Below are positions 49,509 through 58,266 of a DNA stretch of 64,000 bases, in pieces; the first letter of the stretch is position 1; each line of letters opens with the position of its first letter. The stretch spans positions 62,001 to 126,000 of the forward strand of contig JAEUTG010000043.1 of assembly GCA_016788045.1 (NCBI GenBank), written 5' to 3'. A program made the translations under genes and the position numbers. The notes beneath the pieces were generated by a model. The model saw only the letters and a list, made by a program, of their open reading frames with translations, did not search any database and was not told where the DNA came from. This stretch comes from Bacteroidales bacterium (lineage in GTDB: Bacteria > Bacteroidota > Bacteroidia > Bacteroidales > Lentimicrobiaceae).

Positions 49509-51616
49509 GCTTCCTCTATCTATACCTGCTGAAAGTCGCCCTGATCAACGCCCTGATGCTGGGCTTCTACCATTTTGCCATCCGCCCGGGACGAAATCTC
49601 AGGCTGATGCGTGGTGTTCTGCTGCTCTCCATTCTGCTGCCGCTGTTTTTGCCGCTGATTCCGCAGCCGGTGATTGACAACGAGCAGGCAGCCCTTCCCG
49701 TATATGTATTCGCCGTACCGGAGGTAACCGCATCCGTGGTTGTAAGTCCCGGAGAAGAGCCCGGCCTGCTTGCGCTGCTGCAGAATGCCCTTTATCCGGC
49801 CATCGTAGGGGTACTGATGCTCGGGTTGCTGGTTTCTGTAGGGGCCATTTTCAGAAAACTTCTGGTGGCAGCCAGAAAATCAACCCCATTCGGGGAGGTA
49901 TTTATCGACAACAAAGCCCGGAGTCCCTATTCCTTTTTCCGTTGGGTGTTCTTCTCCGATGAAAGCCTGCACCATCCGGCTGCTCTGTTTCTGCTCCGGC
50001 ATGAATTCAGCCATGTAAGGCACGGTCACAGTATCGACCGCCTGCTTTCGGCCACATTCAGGGCGTTGTTCTGGTTCAGCCCTTTCGCTCACTTAAACAA
50101 CCGGTTACTGGCCGAAGTCCATGAATTTCAGGCCGACGCCGATGCCACAGTAGCCCTGGGCGATAAATCCGGTTACGGCAGGCTCATGCTCACCTTTGCA
50201 GGTCTGCCGGGTCAGAACCCAATCATCAATCCCTTCAGTGCTCACCTTAAAAAACGCATCATCATGTTAAATCAGATCAAAAAAGGAAAACTCAGCATTT
50301 TGCGTTTGTTCGCAGGAGTTACGATAATTATGGCAGTAGTATTGCTCTCTTCCATGATCAGACCCGAAAAATCTGAGAAGAAAATCAGTTTCAAACAAAC
50401 AGAAAAGAAATCCGAAAAAGACATATCAAATATCAAAATGAAAATCGTTTACGATAGCCCCGAAGAAAAGATTGATGCCGGGGCTATAGGAAAATTGTCC
50501 ACAATACCACCGTCTTTTCCTGGTGGTGATGAGGCAAGAATCAAATTCTTCAGGGACAACATAAGTTATCCGACCATCGCCCGTGAAAAGAATATCCAGG
50601 GAACCGTATACTTCCGGGTTATAATAGACGAAGAGGGAAAAGTAACCAATCCTTCCATTGAAAAGGGAATTGGGGGAGGCTGTGATGAAGAAGTATTGAG
50701 GGTTGTAAAGATGATGCCGGACTGGAATCCGGGCAATGTAAACGGGAAACCGGTGAGTGTTGAAATGATGATTCCGGTCTCATTTACTCTCTCAGATACT
50801 AAAACGGATCAACTGAAAGACGATAAAGCTTTTTTCTATCGGGTTCCGGAAGAAAAAGTAAATGACCAGCCTGCTATTCAGAATGATCCGGCTAAAAAGA
50901 ATAACAGTAACTCTGGGGAAGTTTTTACCGTAGTGGAAAACCCGCCGCAATATACCGGAGGCCAGGATGCTATGATTGAATACCTGAAGGAAAAGATCCG
51001 CTATCCAGAGGTTGCCAGGAAAAACAAGAAAGAGGGAACCGTTTATGTTTCCTTTGTGGTTGAAACCGACGGACAGGTCAGCAATGTAAAAATCCTCAGG
51101 GGAATCGGCAGCGGCTGTGATGAGGTAGCCATGAAGGCTGTACAGGATATGCCGCCCTGGGTTCCCGGCACACAGCGCGGGAAAGCAGTGCGCGTGCAAT
51201 ACAATCTTCCCATAAAATTTACCCTGACCGAAGGAGAAAAACATTCCGTTTATTCAGTTCCTGAACAAAAAAGTGATGACAACAATGAGGTTTTCGTTGT
51301 TGTGGAGCAGCCTCCGGTGTTTCCGGGCGGTGATGAGGCCAGGGTTGCTTACGTTGTCAACAACATCAGCTACCCGGCTGAAGCAAAGAGCAAAGGGATT
51401 CAGGGTACCGTTTACGTTACCTTTGTGATTGAACAGGATGGCACGGTGAGCAATGTGAAAGTATTGCGGGGTGTACATGCGGCGCTTGACAAAGAAGCTG
51501 TAAGGGTAATACAAACCATGCCCGCCTGGACACCGGGCAAACAGCGCGGCAATCCTGTACGGGTGCAGTTCAACATGCCGGTTAAATTCAGTTTATCAAA
51601 GGACAAAAGCAAATAA
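49505..51616 (+). CDS. M56 (BlaR1-like) peptidase with three TonB C-terminal domains
   Basis: A 703-residue membrane protein. The N-terminal ~300 residues are a BlaR1-type M56 domain with several transmembrane helices and the gluzincin site H166-E-F-S-H170 (LLRHEFSHVRHGHSIDRL) plus LAEVHEFQADADATVAL; a further helix follows at about 275-292 (LFAGVTIIMAVVLLSSM). The remaining periplasmic part has three tandem TonB_C domains at about 335-425, 479-566 and 601-700, each starting (P/Q)-GG-(D/E)A and ending (V/I)-F-L, with internal QGTVY/EGTVY and MP-W-PG blocks. The penicillin-binding sensor of true BlaR1 is absent. Likely role: a transmembrane sensor that cleaves the BlaI repressor when the TonB modules meet their partner (inference). 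Confidence 0.93.
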   Translation: MSFLYLYLLKVALINALMLGFYHFAIRPGRNLRLMRGVLLLSILLPLFLPLIPQPVIDNEQAALPVYVFAVPEVTASVVVSPGEEPGLLALLQNALYPAIVGVLMLGLLVSVGAIFRKLLVAARKSTPFGEVFIDNKARSPYSFFRWVFFSDESLHHPAALFLLRHEFSHVRHGHSIDRLLSATFRALFWFSPFAHLNNRLLAEVHEFQADADATVALGDKSGYGRLMLTFAGLPGQNPIINPFSAHLKKRIIMLNQIKKGKLSILRLFAGVTIIMAVVLLSSMIRPEKSEKKISFKQTEKKSEKDISNIKMKIVYDSPEEKIDAGAIGKLSTIPPSFPGGDEARIKFFRDNISYPTIAREKNIQGTVYFRVIIDEEGKVTNPSIEKGIGGGCDEEVLRVVKMMPDWNPGNVNGKPVSVEMMIPVSFTLSDTKTDQLKDDKAFFYRVPEEKVNDQPAIQNDPAKKNNSNSGEVFTVVENPPQYTGGQDAMIEYLKEKIRYPEVARKNKKEGTVYVSFVVETDGQVSNVKILRGIGSGCDEVAMKAVQDMPPWVPGTQRGKAVRVQYNLPIKFTLTEGEKHSVYSVPEQKSDDNNEVFVVVEQPPVFPGGDEARVAYVVNNISYPAEAKSKGIQGTVYVTFVIEQDGTVSNVKVLRGVHAALDKEAVRVIQTMPAWTPGKQRGNPVRVQFNMPVKFSLSKDKSK

Positions 51617-51618
51617 CC

Positions 51619-52050
51619 ATGTCCCGGACAATCCTACTGCTCATTTTTATCGCACTCCCATTCTTCAGTTTTGCTTTCTGGCCACTTAAGCAACAGACTA
51701 ACCGATACGACGCCCAGGGCCGCCGGCAGGGGAAATGGGTGTCGTATTGGGATGATGAAAAGAAGATCCCGATGAACATCGAGCGGTACAAAGACGGTCG
51801 TGAGCGTGGCAGGTGCCGCTACTTTTACCAGGATGGCACCAAACGACTGCAGTTCAATGCCCGCAAAGACGGCCGTATGAAAATGAAATACTACCTTGAA
51901 TCAGGTAAACTGGAGAAAAAAGGATGGGCGGTCATGATCTACGATCCGAAAGAAATCAGGTACAGCTGGAACGGGAGCTGGAAGTTCTACGAGGAAGGGA
52001 AGTTGGTAAAGAAATCCTTTTACAGAATGGGCGAAGAGGTTGAAAACTGA
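51619..52050 (+). CDS. Exported MORN-repeat-like protein
   Basis: A 143-residue protein with signal peptide (MSRTILLLIFIALPFFSFA). The mature part has repeated G-W-Y-style units (GRRQGKWVSYWDDE, GRERGRCRYFYQDGTKRLQF, GSWKFYEEGKLVKKSFYRMG) typical of MORN-like/YwqK repeats, in which short beta-hairpins stack. The family is annotated as an antitoxin in some genomes, but here it is exported and follows the M56 gene by only two bases, so it is more likely an accessory of the sensor system. Confidence 0.8.
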   Translation: MSRTILLLIFIALPFFSFAFWPLKQQTNRYDAQGRRQGKWVSYWDDEKKIPMNIERYKDGRERGRCRYFYQDGTKRLQFNARKDGRMKMKYYLESGKLEKKGWAVMIYDPKEIRYSWNGSWKFYEEGKLVKKSFYRMGEEVEN

Positions 52051-52088
52051 TTGCTGTATTTCCCAATAATACATTCAATTATCTTTTA

Positions 52089-52116
52089 AAACGACCTGCA
52101 GGGAAGCGGGTCGTTT
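52089..52116 (+). terminator. Terminator of the blaI-M56-MORN operon
   Basis: An 11-bp stem AAACGACCTGC (52089-52099) / GCGGGTCGTTT (52106-52116), one G-T pair, loop AGGGAA, followed by CATTAATTTTTG. Confidence 0.75.
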
Positions 52117-52197
52117 CATTAATTTTTGTTAAATAACTGACTGAAAATAAACAAGAACAAAGACATTGTTGTTATCATTGGACAAAAATCTGTAACA

Positions 52198-52461
52198 ATG
52201 AACTGTCCAGTCTGTAACATCGCCCTGAATATCACTGACCGCTCCGGCGTAGAAATTGATTACTGCCCCAAATGCCGCGGCATCTGGCTCGACCGCGGTG
52301 AGCTTGACAAGATTCTCGAACGTTCGGTTCAGGCGGAGATCCGGCCTTCGCCTGCCCCTCAGGTCAGACACGACGACGATCACTACAAGCGTCATCCGCA
52401 GGGTCATGGATACCCTCACAAGAAAAAGAAAAATTTCCTGGAGGATATCTTCGATTTTTAA
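52198..52461 (+). CDS. TFIIB-type zinc-ribbon protein
   Basis: An 87-residue protein with the zf-TFIIB pattern MNCPVCNIAL...IDYCPKCRGIWLDRGELDKIL, giving two CxxC pairs that bind one zinc. A His/Lys/Pro-rich linker (RHDDDHYKRHPQGHG) leads to a short acidic C-terminal helix (NFLEDIFDF). Proteins of this type are common in Bacteroidota; their role is unknown. It is monocistronic between two terminators. Confidence 0.9.
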   Translation: MNCPVCNIALNITDRSGVEIDYCPKCRGIWLDRGELDKILERSVQAEIRPSPAPQVRHDDDHYKRHPQGHGYPHKKKKNFLEDIFDF

Positions 52462-52528
52462 CCCGCTAAAATCCGGGCACCCCATTAAGTAAGTTAGCCC
52501 GGTATTCATTCTTCCGATAATTTACCAG

Positions 52529-52557
52529 AAATCCGGAAACCAATCACCGGATTTTTT
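52529..52557 (+). terminator. Rho-independent terminator
   Basis: An 8-bp perfect stem AAATCCGG (52529-52536) / CCGGATTT (52547-52554) with a 10-base loop and a T6 tract. It follows the zinc-ribbon gene. Confidence 0.85.
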
Positions 52558-52589
52558 GTTTAATTTATGTATAAAATCTTTAAACAAAG

Positions 52590-53258
52590 ATGGTAGCAAA
52601 AACGAAAAAAAACAAACCTGAGAATCCTGAAAAAGATCTTCAGGCCACCATAACAGACGCCTACATTGACTTTTACCTGAACAAGGGGAAAAAACCAGCT
52701 TCGGTTTATGAGTTTACAAGCAGGCTAAAAATTGAGGAAAAGGACTTCTATCAGTTCTTCGGTTCGTTCGAAGGCCTTGAAAAAAGCCTATGGTCAGGAT
52801 TTTTAAATACTACCCTGGAAACACTGTCTGCTTCTGGTGAGTATGAATCCTATCCTGTAAAGGAAAAACTGCTCTCTTTCTATTATACGCTGGCAGAAGT
52901 GCTGAAGAGCAAGCGCAGTTTTATTCTTCTCAGTACTGAAAAAGAAGCTGAACTTCTGAAGAATCACACACTATCTAAAGCCAGGGAGGTATTTCAGGCT
53001 TATGTCAGCGGACTGATGGAAGAAGGAATGGAATCCGGTGAAATTGTAAAACGTCCCTATATTACAGAACGTTACCCCGAGCTTTTGTGGCTGCAGCTTT
53101 TGTTTGTTTTGCGGTTCTGGATAAAAGACGAAAGTGCCGGATTTGAAAAAACCGATGCTGCCATCGAAAAGGCCGTTAAGGTATCCTTCGACCTCATGGG
53201 ACCCGGTGCGGTTGATTCGCTCATCGACATGGCTAAGTTCCTTTATCATAACCGTTAA
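52590..53258 (+). CDS. TetR-family transcriptional regulator
   Basis: A 222-residue protein. After a basic N-terminal tail (KTKKNKPENPEK) comes a divergent TetR HTH (ATITDAYIDFYLNKGKKPASVYEFTSRLKIEEKDFYQFFGSFEGLEKSLW), then an all-helical ligand/dimer domain. The DNA-binding helix is unusual in its FYQFFGSFEGLEK turn, but the tyrosine/phenylalanine pattern is as in other TetR proteins. It is 36 bases upstream of the AarF-type kinase gene and is presumed co-transcribed. Confidence 0.8.
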   Translation: MVAKTKKNKPENPEKDLQATITDAYIDFYLNKGKKPASVYEFTSRLKIEEKDFYQFFGSFEGLEKSLWSGFLNTTLETLSASGEYESYPVKEKLLSFYYTLAEVLKSKRSFILLSTEKEAELLKNHTLSKAREVFQAYVSGLMEEGMESGEIVKRPYITERYPELLWLQLLFVLRFWIKDESAGFEKTDAAIEKAVKVSFDLMGPGAVDSLIDMAKFLYHNR

Positions 53259-53294
53259 TTCCAACCTTGCTTAACCTTACACTTTGCTACACAG

Positions 53295-54620
53295 ATGAAG
53301 GAACAATTCAGTATACCTACAGGAAAAGTACAACGGGCTTCTAAATTTCTGACTACCGGGGTGAAGGTTGGCGGTAACTACCTGAAGCATTATGCCCGCA
53401 AATCCATCAATGGTGATACCGGAAAAGACCAGCTGCACACCGACAATGCCCGTGATATTTATGATACACTCAGCGAACTGAAGGGTAGTGCCCTGAAGGC
53501 AGCCCAGATGATGAGTATGGATCGCAACATGCTACCGCGGGCCTACAGCGATAAGTTTGCCATGGCGCAGTACAGTGCCCCGCCACTCTCCTATCCGCTG
53601 GTGGTGAAGACATTCAGGAGTGCTTTCGGGAAAGCGCCCACTGAAGTATTCGACAGTTTCAGTCACAATGCCGTGAATGCAGCGTCCATCGGACAAGTGC
53701 ATGAAGCCACGCTGAACGGTAAAAAACTTGCTGTAAAGGTTCAATATCCCGGGGTTGCCGACAGTGTGTCGTCTGACCTTAAGCTGGTTAAACCTTTCGC
53801 CCTGAGAATCATGAATATTACGGAAAGTGATTTTAAGCTGTATATGTCAGAAGTAGAGGAAAGGCTGCTTGAGGAGACTGACTACCAGCTTGAACTGAAA
53901 CGTTCTGTGATGATCTCTGAGGCTGTTCTCAACGAAGGCATTCACGGAATCTATTTCCCGGCCTATTATCCCGCACTGTCGGGCAACCGCATCATCACCA
54001 TGGACTGGATAGAAGGCATGCACCTGAAGGAATTTCTGGCAACCAACCCTTCCCAGGATATCCGGAACCGCATTGGCCAGACACTCTGGGACTTCTATGA
54101 TTTTCAGATGCATCGTCTCAGGATGGTGCATGCAGACCCGCACCCGGGTAACTTCCTTTTCAGAAACGACGGAAGTCTTGGAATTATCGACTTTGGCTGC
54201 GTAAAAGAAGTTCCCGATGACTTTTATGATTACTACTTCAGGCTGCACACCCCCGGGGTTCTGGACAATCCGGAACTGATGACCGAACTTTTTACCCTGA
54301 ATGAATTTATAACCGAGAAAGACAGCGAAGCCGAGAAAAAGCTGTTCATTCCGCTGTTCCGGGAAATTATCGGGCTAATGGGAAAACCATTCTTTGCCGG
54401 AAAATTCGATTTTGGCGACTCTTCCTTCTTCGAACAGGTTTACCACTTAAGTGAATCATTATACAACAACAAAGAGGTACGCAACTCCAGAACAGCAAGG
54501 GGGTCGAAACACTCTTTGTACATCAACCGTACATACTTCGGCTTGTATATGCTGCTGCACGAACTGAAAGCAAACATTGTGACCAGCAGCCGGTATCAGG
54601 GTCCGGAAAAAAAAGTCTGA
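53295..54620 (+). CDS. AarF/UbiB (ABC1/ADCK) family atypical kinase
   Basis: A 441-residue protein with the ADCK pattern: a KxGQ-like motif LKGSALKAAQMMSMD, SIGQVHEATLNGKKLAVKVQYPG with the ATP-anchoring Lys, the VEERLLEETDYQLEL helix, the catalytic loop MVHADPHPGNFLF and the metal-binding IIDFGCVKEVP. UbiB/COQ8 members support ubiquinone synthesis and prenyl-lipid handling. No quinone-synthesis genes are adjacent, so substrate and pathway are unassigned. The KxGQ motif reads KAAQ here, within family variation. Confidence 0.92.
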   Translation: MKEQFSIPTGKVQRASKFLTTGVKVGGNYLKHYARKSINGDTGKDQLHTDNARDIYDTLSELKGSALKAAQMMSMDRNMLPRAYSDKFAMAQYSAPPLSYPLVVKTFRSAFGKAPTEVFDSFSHNAVNAASIGQVHEATLNGKKLAVKVQYPGVADSVSSDLKLVKPFALRIMNITESDFKLYMSEVEERLLEETDYQLELKRSVMISEAVLNEGIHGIYFPAYYPALSGNRIITMDWIEGMHLKEFLATNPSQDIRNRIGQTLWDFYDFQMHRLRMVHADPHPGNFLFRNDGSLGIIDFGCVKEVPDDFYDYYFRLHTPGVLDNPELMTELFTLNEFITEKDSEAEKKLFIPLFREIIGLMGKPFFAGKFDFGDSSFFEQVYHLSESLYNNKEVRNSRTARGSKHSLYINRTYFGLYMLLHELKANIVTSSRYQGPEKKV

Positions 54621-54714
54621 GGCAGCGTTTAATGCCAGTTTATGCATTGAAGGGGGACTGCAGGATGCTGAAATAACAAACGCAACCCACTATTTATGAG
54701 TATGTTGATCATTC

Positions 54715-56445
54715 TCAGGAGTGACCCAGCGAGCCATTTTCATCAGAGCTCCAGGAGTAGTGATACAGCCCATCCAGTAAACGTTGCTGTTTTTCTTCCG
54801 GACTGAGTTTTTCATATTCACGCTTTTCGGCCTCAAACTTAGCCCGTTTCTGCTCTTCAACCCTGTGAATTTCATCGAGGTATTTCTGCTCTACCCGGCG
54901 TTTGAGAAATTCGTTGGCGACAGAGGGAAAAAGCTCCAGCAGCAGCTCTTCCTTTTCATCAGCAGCCAGTTTCACTTCGCCGTATTCATGAAAAACATGA
55001 TTCTCCTGACGCTTGTAAAACCTGGTATCATACGGCGTTTCTTCTTTAACACCGGCAATCCTGTACCTGAATTCCGGATCAATGGCCATGGGTGTCTTGC
55101 CATAGATACCTTTCACAAGGTTTACAAACTGAATTGATTTTGTGGTGTACAACGGATTGCCCCTCGATTCATCGATGGCACAATTAACAGCCTGTGCACC
55201 GACAATCTGACTGGTTGGGGTTACCAGAGGAGGACATCCGGCATCCATCCGAACTGATGGAATCAGCTCGAGGGTACGCGGAAGCAGTTTCTCAAGCTTC
55301 AGTTGTTTCAGTTGCGCAAGCATATTGGTGTACATACCACCGGGCACTTCTGCCTCTTTTACCTTCTCGTCGGGTTCCGGGAAATTAAAATACCGCTCAA
55401 TGGCTGAACAGGCTGTCAGTAGATCTTCCTCCTTGTCGGCTTTGGCATAGGCAATGGCCAGTTCAAACAAATTATCGATGTCTCTGGGGAGTTTATCTTT
55501 CGAGATGTCGAACTCCCTGGGAAACACTTTGCTGGTATCATATTCACTCAATTCGTGACGAATCTCCCTGAGAACCGCATCAATTTTCACCACGGCTTCC
55601 CTGTTGACCCCGGTCTCAATTCCCATTTTATCGCAGAACAGTTGAATAATCTCATACGATGTTGCAGCAGGGCCTCCTGAAAATGACATGATGTTGGTAT
55701 CTACCACATCGGCCCCGTTCACAATGGCCATCAGGGTGGAGGCCAATCCGTAGCCGGGGGTGCAGTGGGTATGGAAATCAAGGGGAATCTTCAGGTTTTT
55801 CTTCAGCAACCTGACCAGCCGTCCGGCCCTTACGGGGGGTATCAGACCCGCCATGTCCTTGATGGAAACCATATCGGCTCCCATGGCCTCCAGCTTCAAG
55901 GCGATATTCAGGTAATACTCATCGGTAAATATTCTGGTATTCAATGGCTTGGCCTGAAGCAGGGCTTTCAGTTTCTTAAACTTCGAAAAATAAGGATCCA
56001 CAGTATAGCAAACGGCACAATCGGCCAATCCACCATTCTCTTTCACCGACTTTATGGTCGATCCGATGTTCGCCGTGTCGTTAAGGGCATCAAAAATCCG
56101 CATGATGCTGATCCCCGATCTGATCGCATTTCGGTTAAAGCCATCAATCACATCATCGGGATAAGGGTTGTACCCGAACAGATTCCGCCCACGCGAAAGG
56201 GCGGTCAGCTTCGAAACATCACCGATTGCTGCCCTGATCTTTTCGAGCCGTTCCCAGGGGTTCTCGTTCAGGTACCGCATGATTGAATCCGGCACGGCTC
56301 CTCCCCATACCTCCATCGCGTAAAAACCTGCTTCACGGTACAAAGGCAGTACCCTGTCGACCTGCCCCTGCGTCATTCGGGTTGCAAACAACGATTGCTG
56401 CCCGTCGCGGAGAGTTAAATCCCTGATCAATATTCTGTTACTCAT
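54715..56445 (-). CDS. PycB/OadA-like carboxyltransferase without a biotinyl domain
   Basis: A 576-residue protein beginning with the HMGL-like TIM barrel (RDLTLRDGQQSLFATRM), with metal-binding HTHCTPGYG and the carboxylated-Lys motif SIKDMAGL, then the conserved PYC/OADA domain (VPGGMYTNMLAQLKQLKLE, VTPTSQIVGAQAVN). This is the transcarboxylase part of pyruvate carboxylase or oxaloacetate decarboxylase, acting on pyruvate/oxaloacetate. The C-terminus is a charged helix (EKREYEKLSPEEKQQRLLDGLY) and lacks the biotin-accepting AMKM motif, so a separate biotin carrier must be supplied elsewhere. The gene is isolated, and a TATTTTTG box lies at 56527-56520 (minus). Confidence 0.92.
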   Translation of the reverse strand: MSNRILIRDLTLRDGQQSLFATRMTQGQVDRVLPLYREAGFYAMEVWGGAVPDSIMRYLNENPWERLEKIRAAIGDVSKLTALSRGRNLFGYNPYPDDVIDGFNRNAIRSGISIMRIFDALNDTANIGSTIKSVKENGGLADCAVCYTVDPYFSKFKKLKALLQAKPLNTRIFTDEYYLNIALKLEAMGADMVSIKDMAGLIPPVRAGRLVRLLKKNLKIPLDFHTHCTPGYGLASTLMAIVNGADVVDTNIMSFSGGPAATSYEIIQLFCDKMGIETGVNREAVVKIDAVLREIRHELSEYDTSKVFPREFDISKDKLPRDIDNLFELAIAYAKADKEEDLLTACSAIERYFNFPEPDEKVKEAEVPGGMYTNMLAQLKQLKLEKLLPRTLELIPSVRMDAGCPPLVTPTSQIVGAQAVNCAIDESRGNPLYTTKSIQFVNLVKGIYGKTPMAIDPEFRYRIAGVKEETPYDTRFYKRQENHVFHEYGEVKLAADEKEELLLELFPSVANEFLKRRVEQKYLDEIHRVEEQKRAKFEAEKREYEKLSPEEKQQRLLDGLYHYSWSSDENGSLGHS

Positions 56446-56697
56446 ATAACAAATGCCTGATTTAATTAGCTGATTATTGATTATGTTACCGAAATAACAG
56501 TGTTAATTCTATAACAATGCAAAAATATAGAGTTTAGCAATCGGGTATTGAATGAAACTAAAATTTATTATTGCAGAGAAATTCACCTTTCCTGATGTTT
56601 ATATGCTGGAGAAAGTTGAAAAGTAATTCAGGGGGAACACTCCTTTGCGCAATCCCTAACTTACACATATTAATCCCAGAACCATGAAAATGCCTGC

Positions 56698-57327
56698 ATG
56701 AAAACAGAACCGGAACTTCTCGAAAACAGCGGGTACACATTGCTCGACAGGCTGGACCACAAAGAGCTTGTCCCTTTTGTGCAGCAATACCTTTTCCGGC
56801 GGAGCTTCTGGCCCCTTTTCTACCTCCTGTTTACCCTGGGGTCCTTCGTTGCCCTGGCATTTCATTTTTTCAATGCTTTCTTCACCAACCCGGAGTTTGA
56901 AATGAGAGATGCCCTGACAAAGGCAACACTGGGCTTTGCTTCAGCCTTCCTGCTGATTCCACTGCATGAATACATCCATGCCATTGCTTATCGTACCTGC
57001 GGTGCCAGAGAGGTTTCGTACGATGCTGACCTGAAGAAACTGGTCTTCATGGCCATTGCCCACCGGTTCGTGGCTTCTTCACGAGAGTTCAGGTTTGTGG
57101 CCATGGCCCCCTTTGCATTCATCAGCCTGGCTGCAATTGCTGCATTACCTTTTTTACCCGGAAATTATACTTTCTCAGCACTGGCACTGGTTTTCACCCA
57201 CGCAGCATTCTGCGGCGGGGATTTTGCCATGCTATCATACCTGGATTTTCACAAAGGCAAAGCGGTCGTCACCTGGGACGATAAGGTAAACAAAGTCACC
57301 TGGTTTTACGGGAAACCGGCAGTTTAA
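56698..57327 (+). CDS. DUF3267 family integral membrane metalloprotease-like protein
   Basis: A 209-residue protein with four hydrophobic helices (FYLLFTLGSFVALAFHFFNAF, LGFASAFLLIPLHEYIHAI, FVAMAPFAFISLAAIAALPFL, and one near the C-terminus). It contains the zinc-peptidase-like HEYIH in the second helix, a typical DUF3267 feature, and a later CGGDFAMLSYL motif with Asp. The family resembles site-2-protease-like membrane zinc peptidases, but activity has not been shown. It is convergent with the Omp28 gene, ending 18 bases from it. Confidence 0.87.
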   Translation: MKTEPELLENSGYTLLDRLDHKELVPFVQQYLFRRSFWPLFYLLFTLGSFVALAFHFFNAFFTNPEFEMRDALTKATLGFASAFLLIPLHEYIHAIAYRTCGAREVSYDADLKKLVFMAIAHRFVASSREFRFVAMAPFAFISLAAIAALPFLPGNYTFSALALVFTHAAFCGGDFAMLSYLDFHKGKAVVTWDDKVNKVTWFYGKPAV

Positions 57328-57345
57328 TCAGAAAATAAAATAGAA

Positions 57346-58248
57346 TTACTCAACCACCGGTGCTTCAACAGCCTGCAATACCTCTTCGGTATCGTCATCA
57401 TATACAAAGGCAATGGCAGTGCAGTTAGCGGCGTTAAATTTTTCAGGCAGAATGTATTTGAATGATTTAACTACGGATTCGGGATTGGTCACACCCTTTA
57501 CGGCAACCTGATTTCCCCAGGGGCTTGTAATCGCTGCCCGAAGCATGTGATTGTGCTCATATTCAGGAATTTCAGGAACGTCGCCGGCAGCCGCATCGTT
57601 GTTTTTCTGGGCTGAAATGATTCCGCTCTCAGCAAGAACAACAATCAGTTTCAGGTTCCGGTCAAGACTGCTTACAAACCTGGTTTTGATGTGCGTACAA
57701 AGTTTGCGTTCGGTAGCATCGTATTCGTTGATCATCTGTAGATCAACCAGCGGATCTGTTGCCAGGGCATTGCCAATCTGGGCGCTCCATGATGCCGGTG
57801 ACATGATGTGATTGAGCGGATAACCGGTCCTGTTTACCATGCCGTTCGGGTTACCTACCTGACCGATACCAAAGAAGGCATCCCAGGCAGTGCCGGCTTC
57901 TGTTCTGTAATCATTGGCATAGGTTCCTGAAGCTGATGGAGCGGCAAAAAACCCGGCATGCACAGCCAGTACCACCAGCTGATCACCGTGAATTTCCTTC
58001 AGGTTGTGGGCTATCAGCGCTGCTGCCGGACAATTGACGCATTTATGACCGGTATAGTCTTCGAGCAGCACCCTTTTCTTCAGCAAGGTTACAGCCGGGA
58101 AATCCGGCACAGGGCAGGTTGCCGTATCAACCGGGCCTTCTATCTTCCCGGTATAAGGCTGTTCAATTTTATCGCAGCTCCCCAGCCATACAAAGGCTGA
58201 TGCAGCCAGAAGCAGTACGGCCAGATATTTCAGGTTTCTTCCTTTCAT
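57346..58248 (-). CDS. Omp28-type lipoprotein with CxxC motif
   Basis: About 300 residues from Met at 58248 (MKGRNLKYLAVLLLAASAFVWLGSC); an upstream in-frame Met at 58266 is less likely because it would abut the preceding stop. Lipobox WLGSC gives a lipid-anchored protein. The Omp28 domain has C-x-x-C in EDYTGHKCVNCPAAALIAHNLKE and the following VVLAVHAGFFA strand, a thioredoxin-like arrangement. It is the last gene of a four-gene operon with manA, a TlpA-like gene and a DUF6029 gene. A second Omp28-type protein, T9SS-secreted, is at 34918-36792. Confidence 0.88.
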   Translation of the reverse strand: MKGRNLKYLAVLLLAASAFVWLGSCDKIEQPYTGKIEGPVDTATCPVPDFPAVTLLKKRVLLEDYTGHKCVNCPAAALIAHNLKEIHGDQLVVLAVHAGFFAAPSASGTYANDYRTEAGTAWDAFFGIGQVGNPNGMVNRTGYPLNHIMSPASWSAQIGNALATDPLVDLQMINEYDATERKLCTHIKTRFVSSLDRNLKLIVVLAESGIISAQKNNDAAAGDVPEIPEYEHNHMLRAAITSPWGNQVAVKGVTNPESVVKSFKYILPEKFNAANCTAIAFVYDDDTEEVLQAVEAPVVE

Positions 58249-58266
58249 AATTCGATTATTAATCAC

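Noticed and set aside
49128..51616. Beta-lactam resistance operon
   Set aside because: BlaI and an M56 domain are present, but the penicillin-binding sensor domain and any beta-lactamase are absent; the periplasmic part is TonB-like.
56550..56624. 24-codon ORF MKLKFIIAEKF before the DUF3267 gene
   Set aside because: Too short, with no supporting leader, overlap or family; not better than chance.
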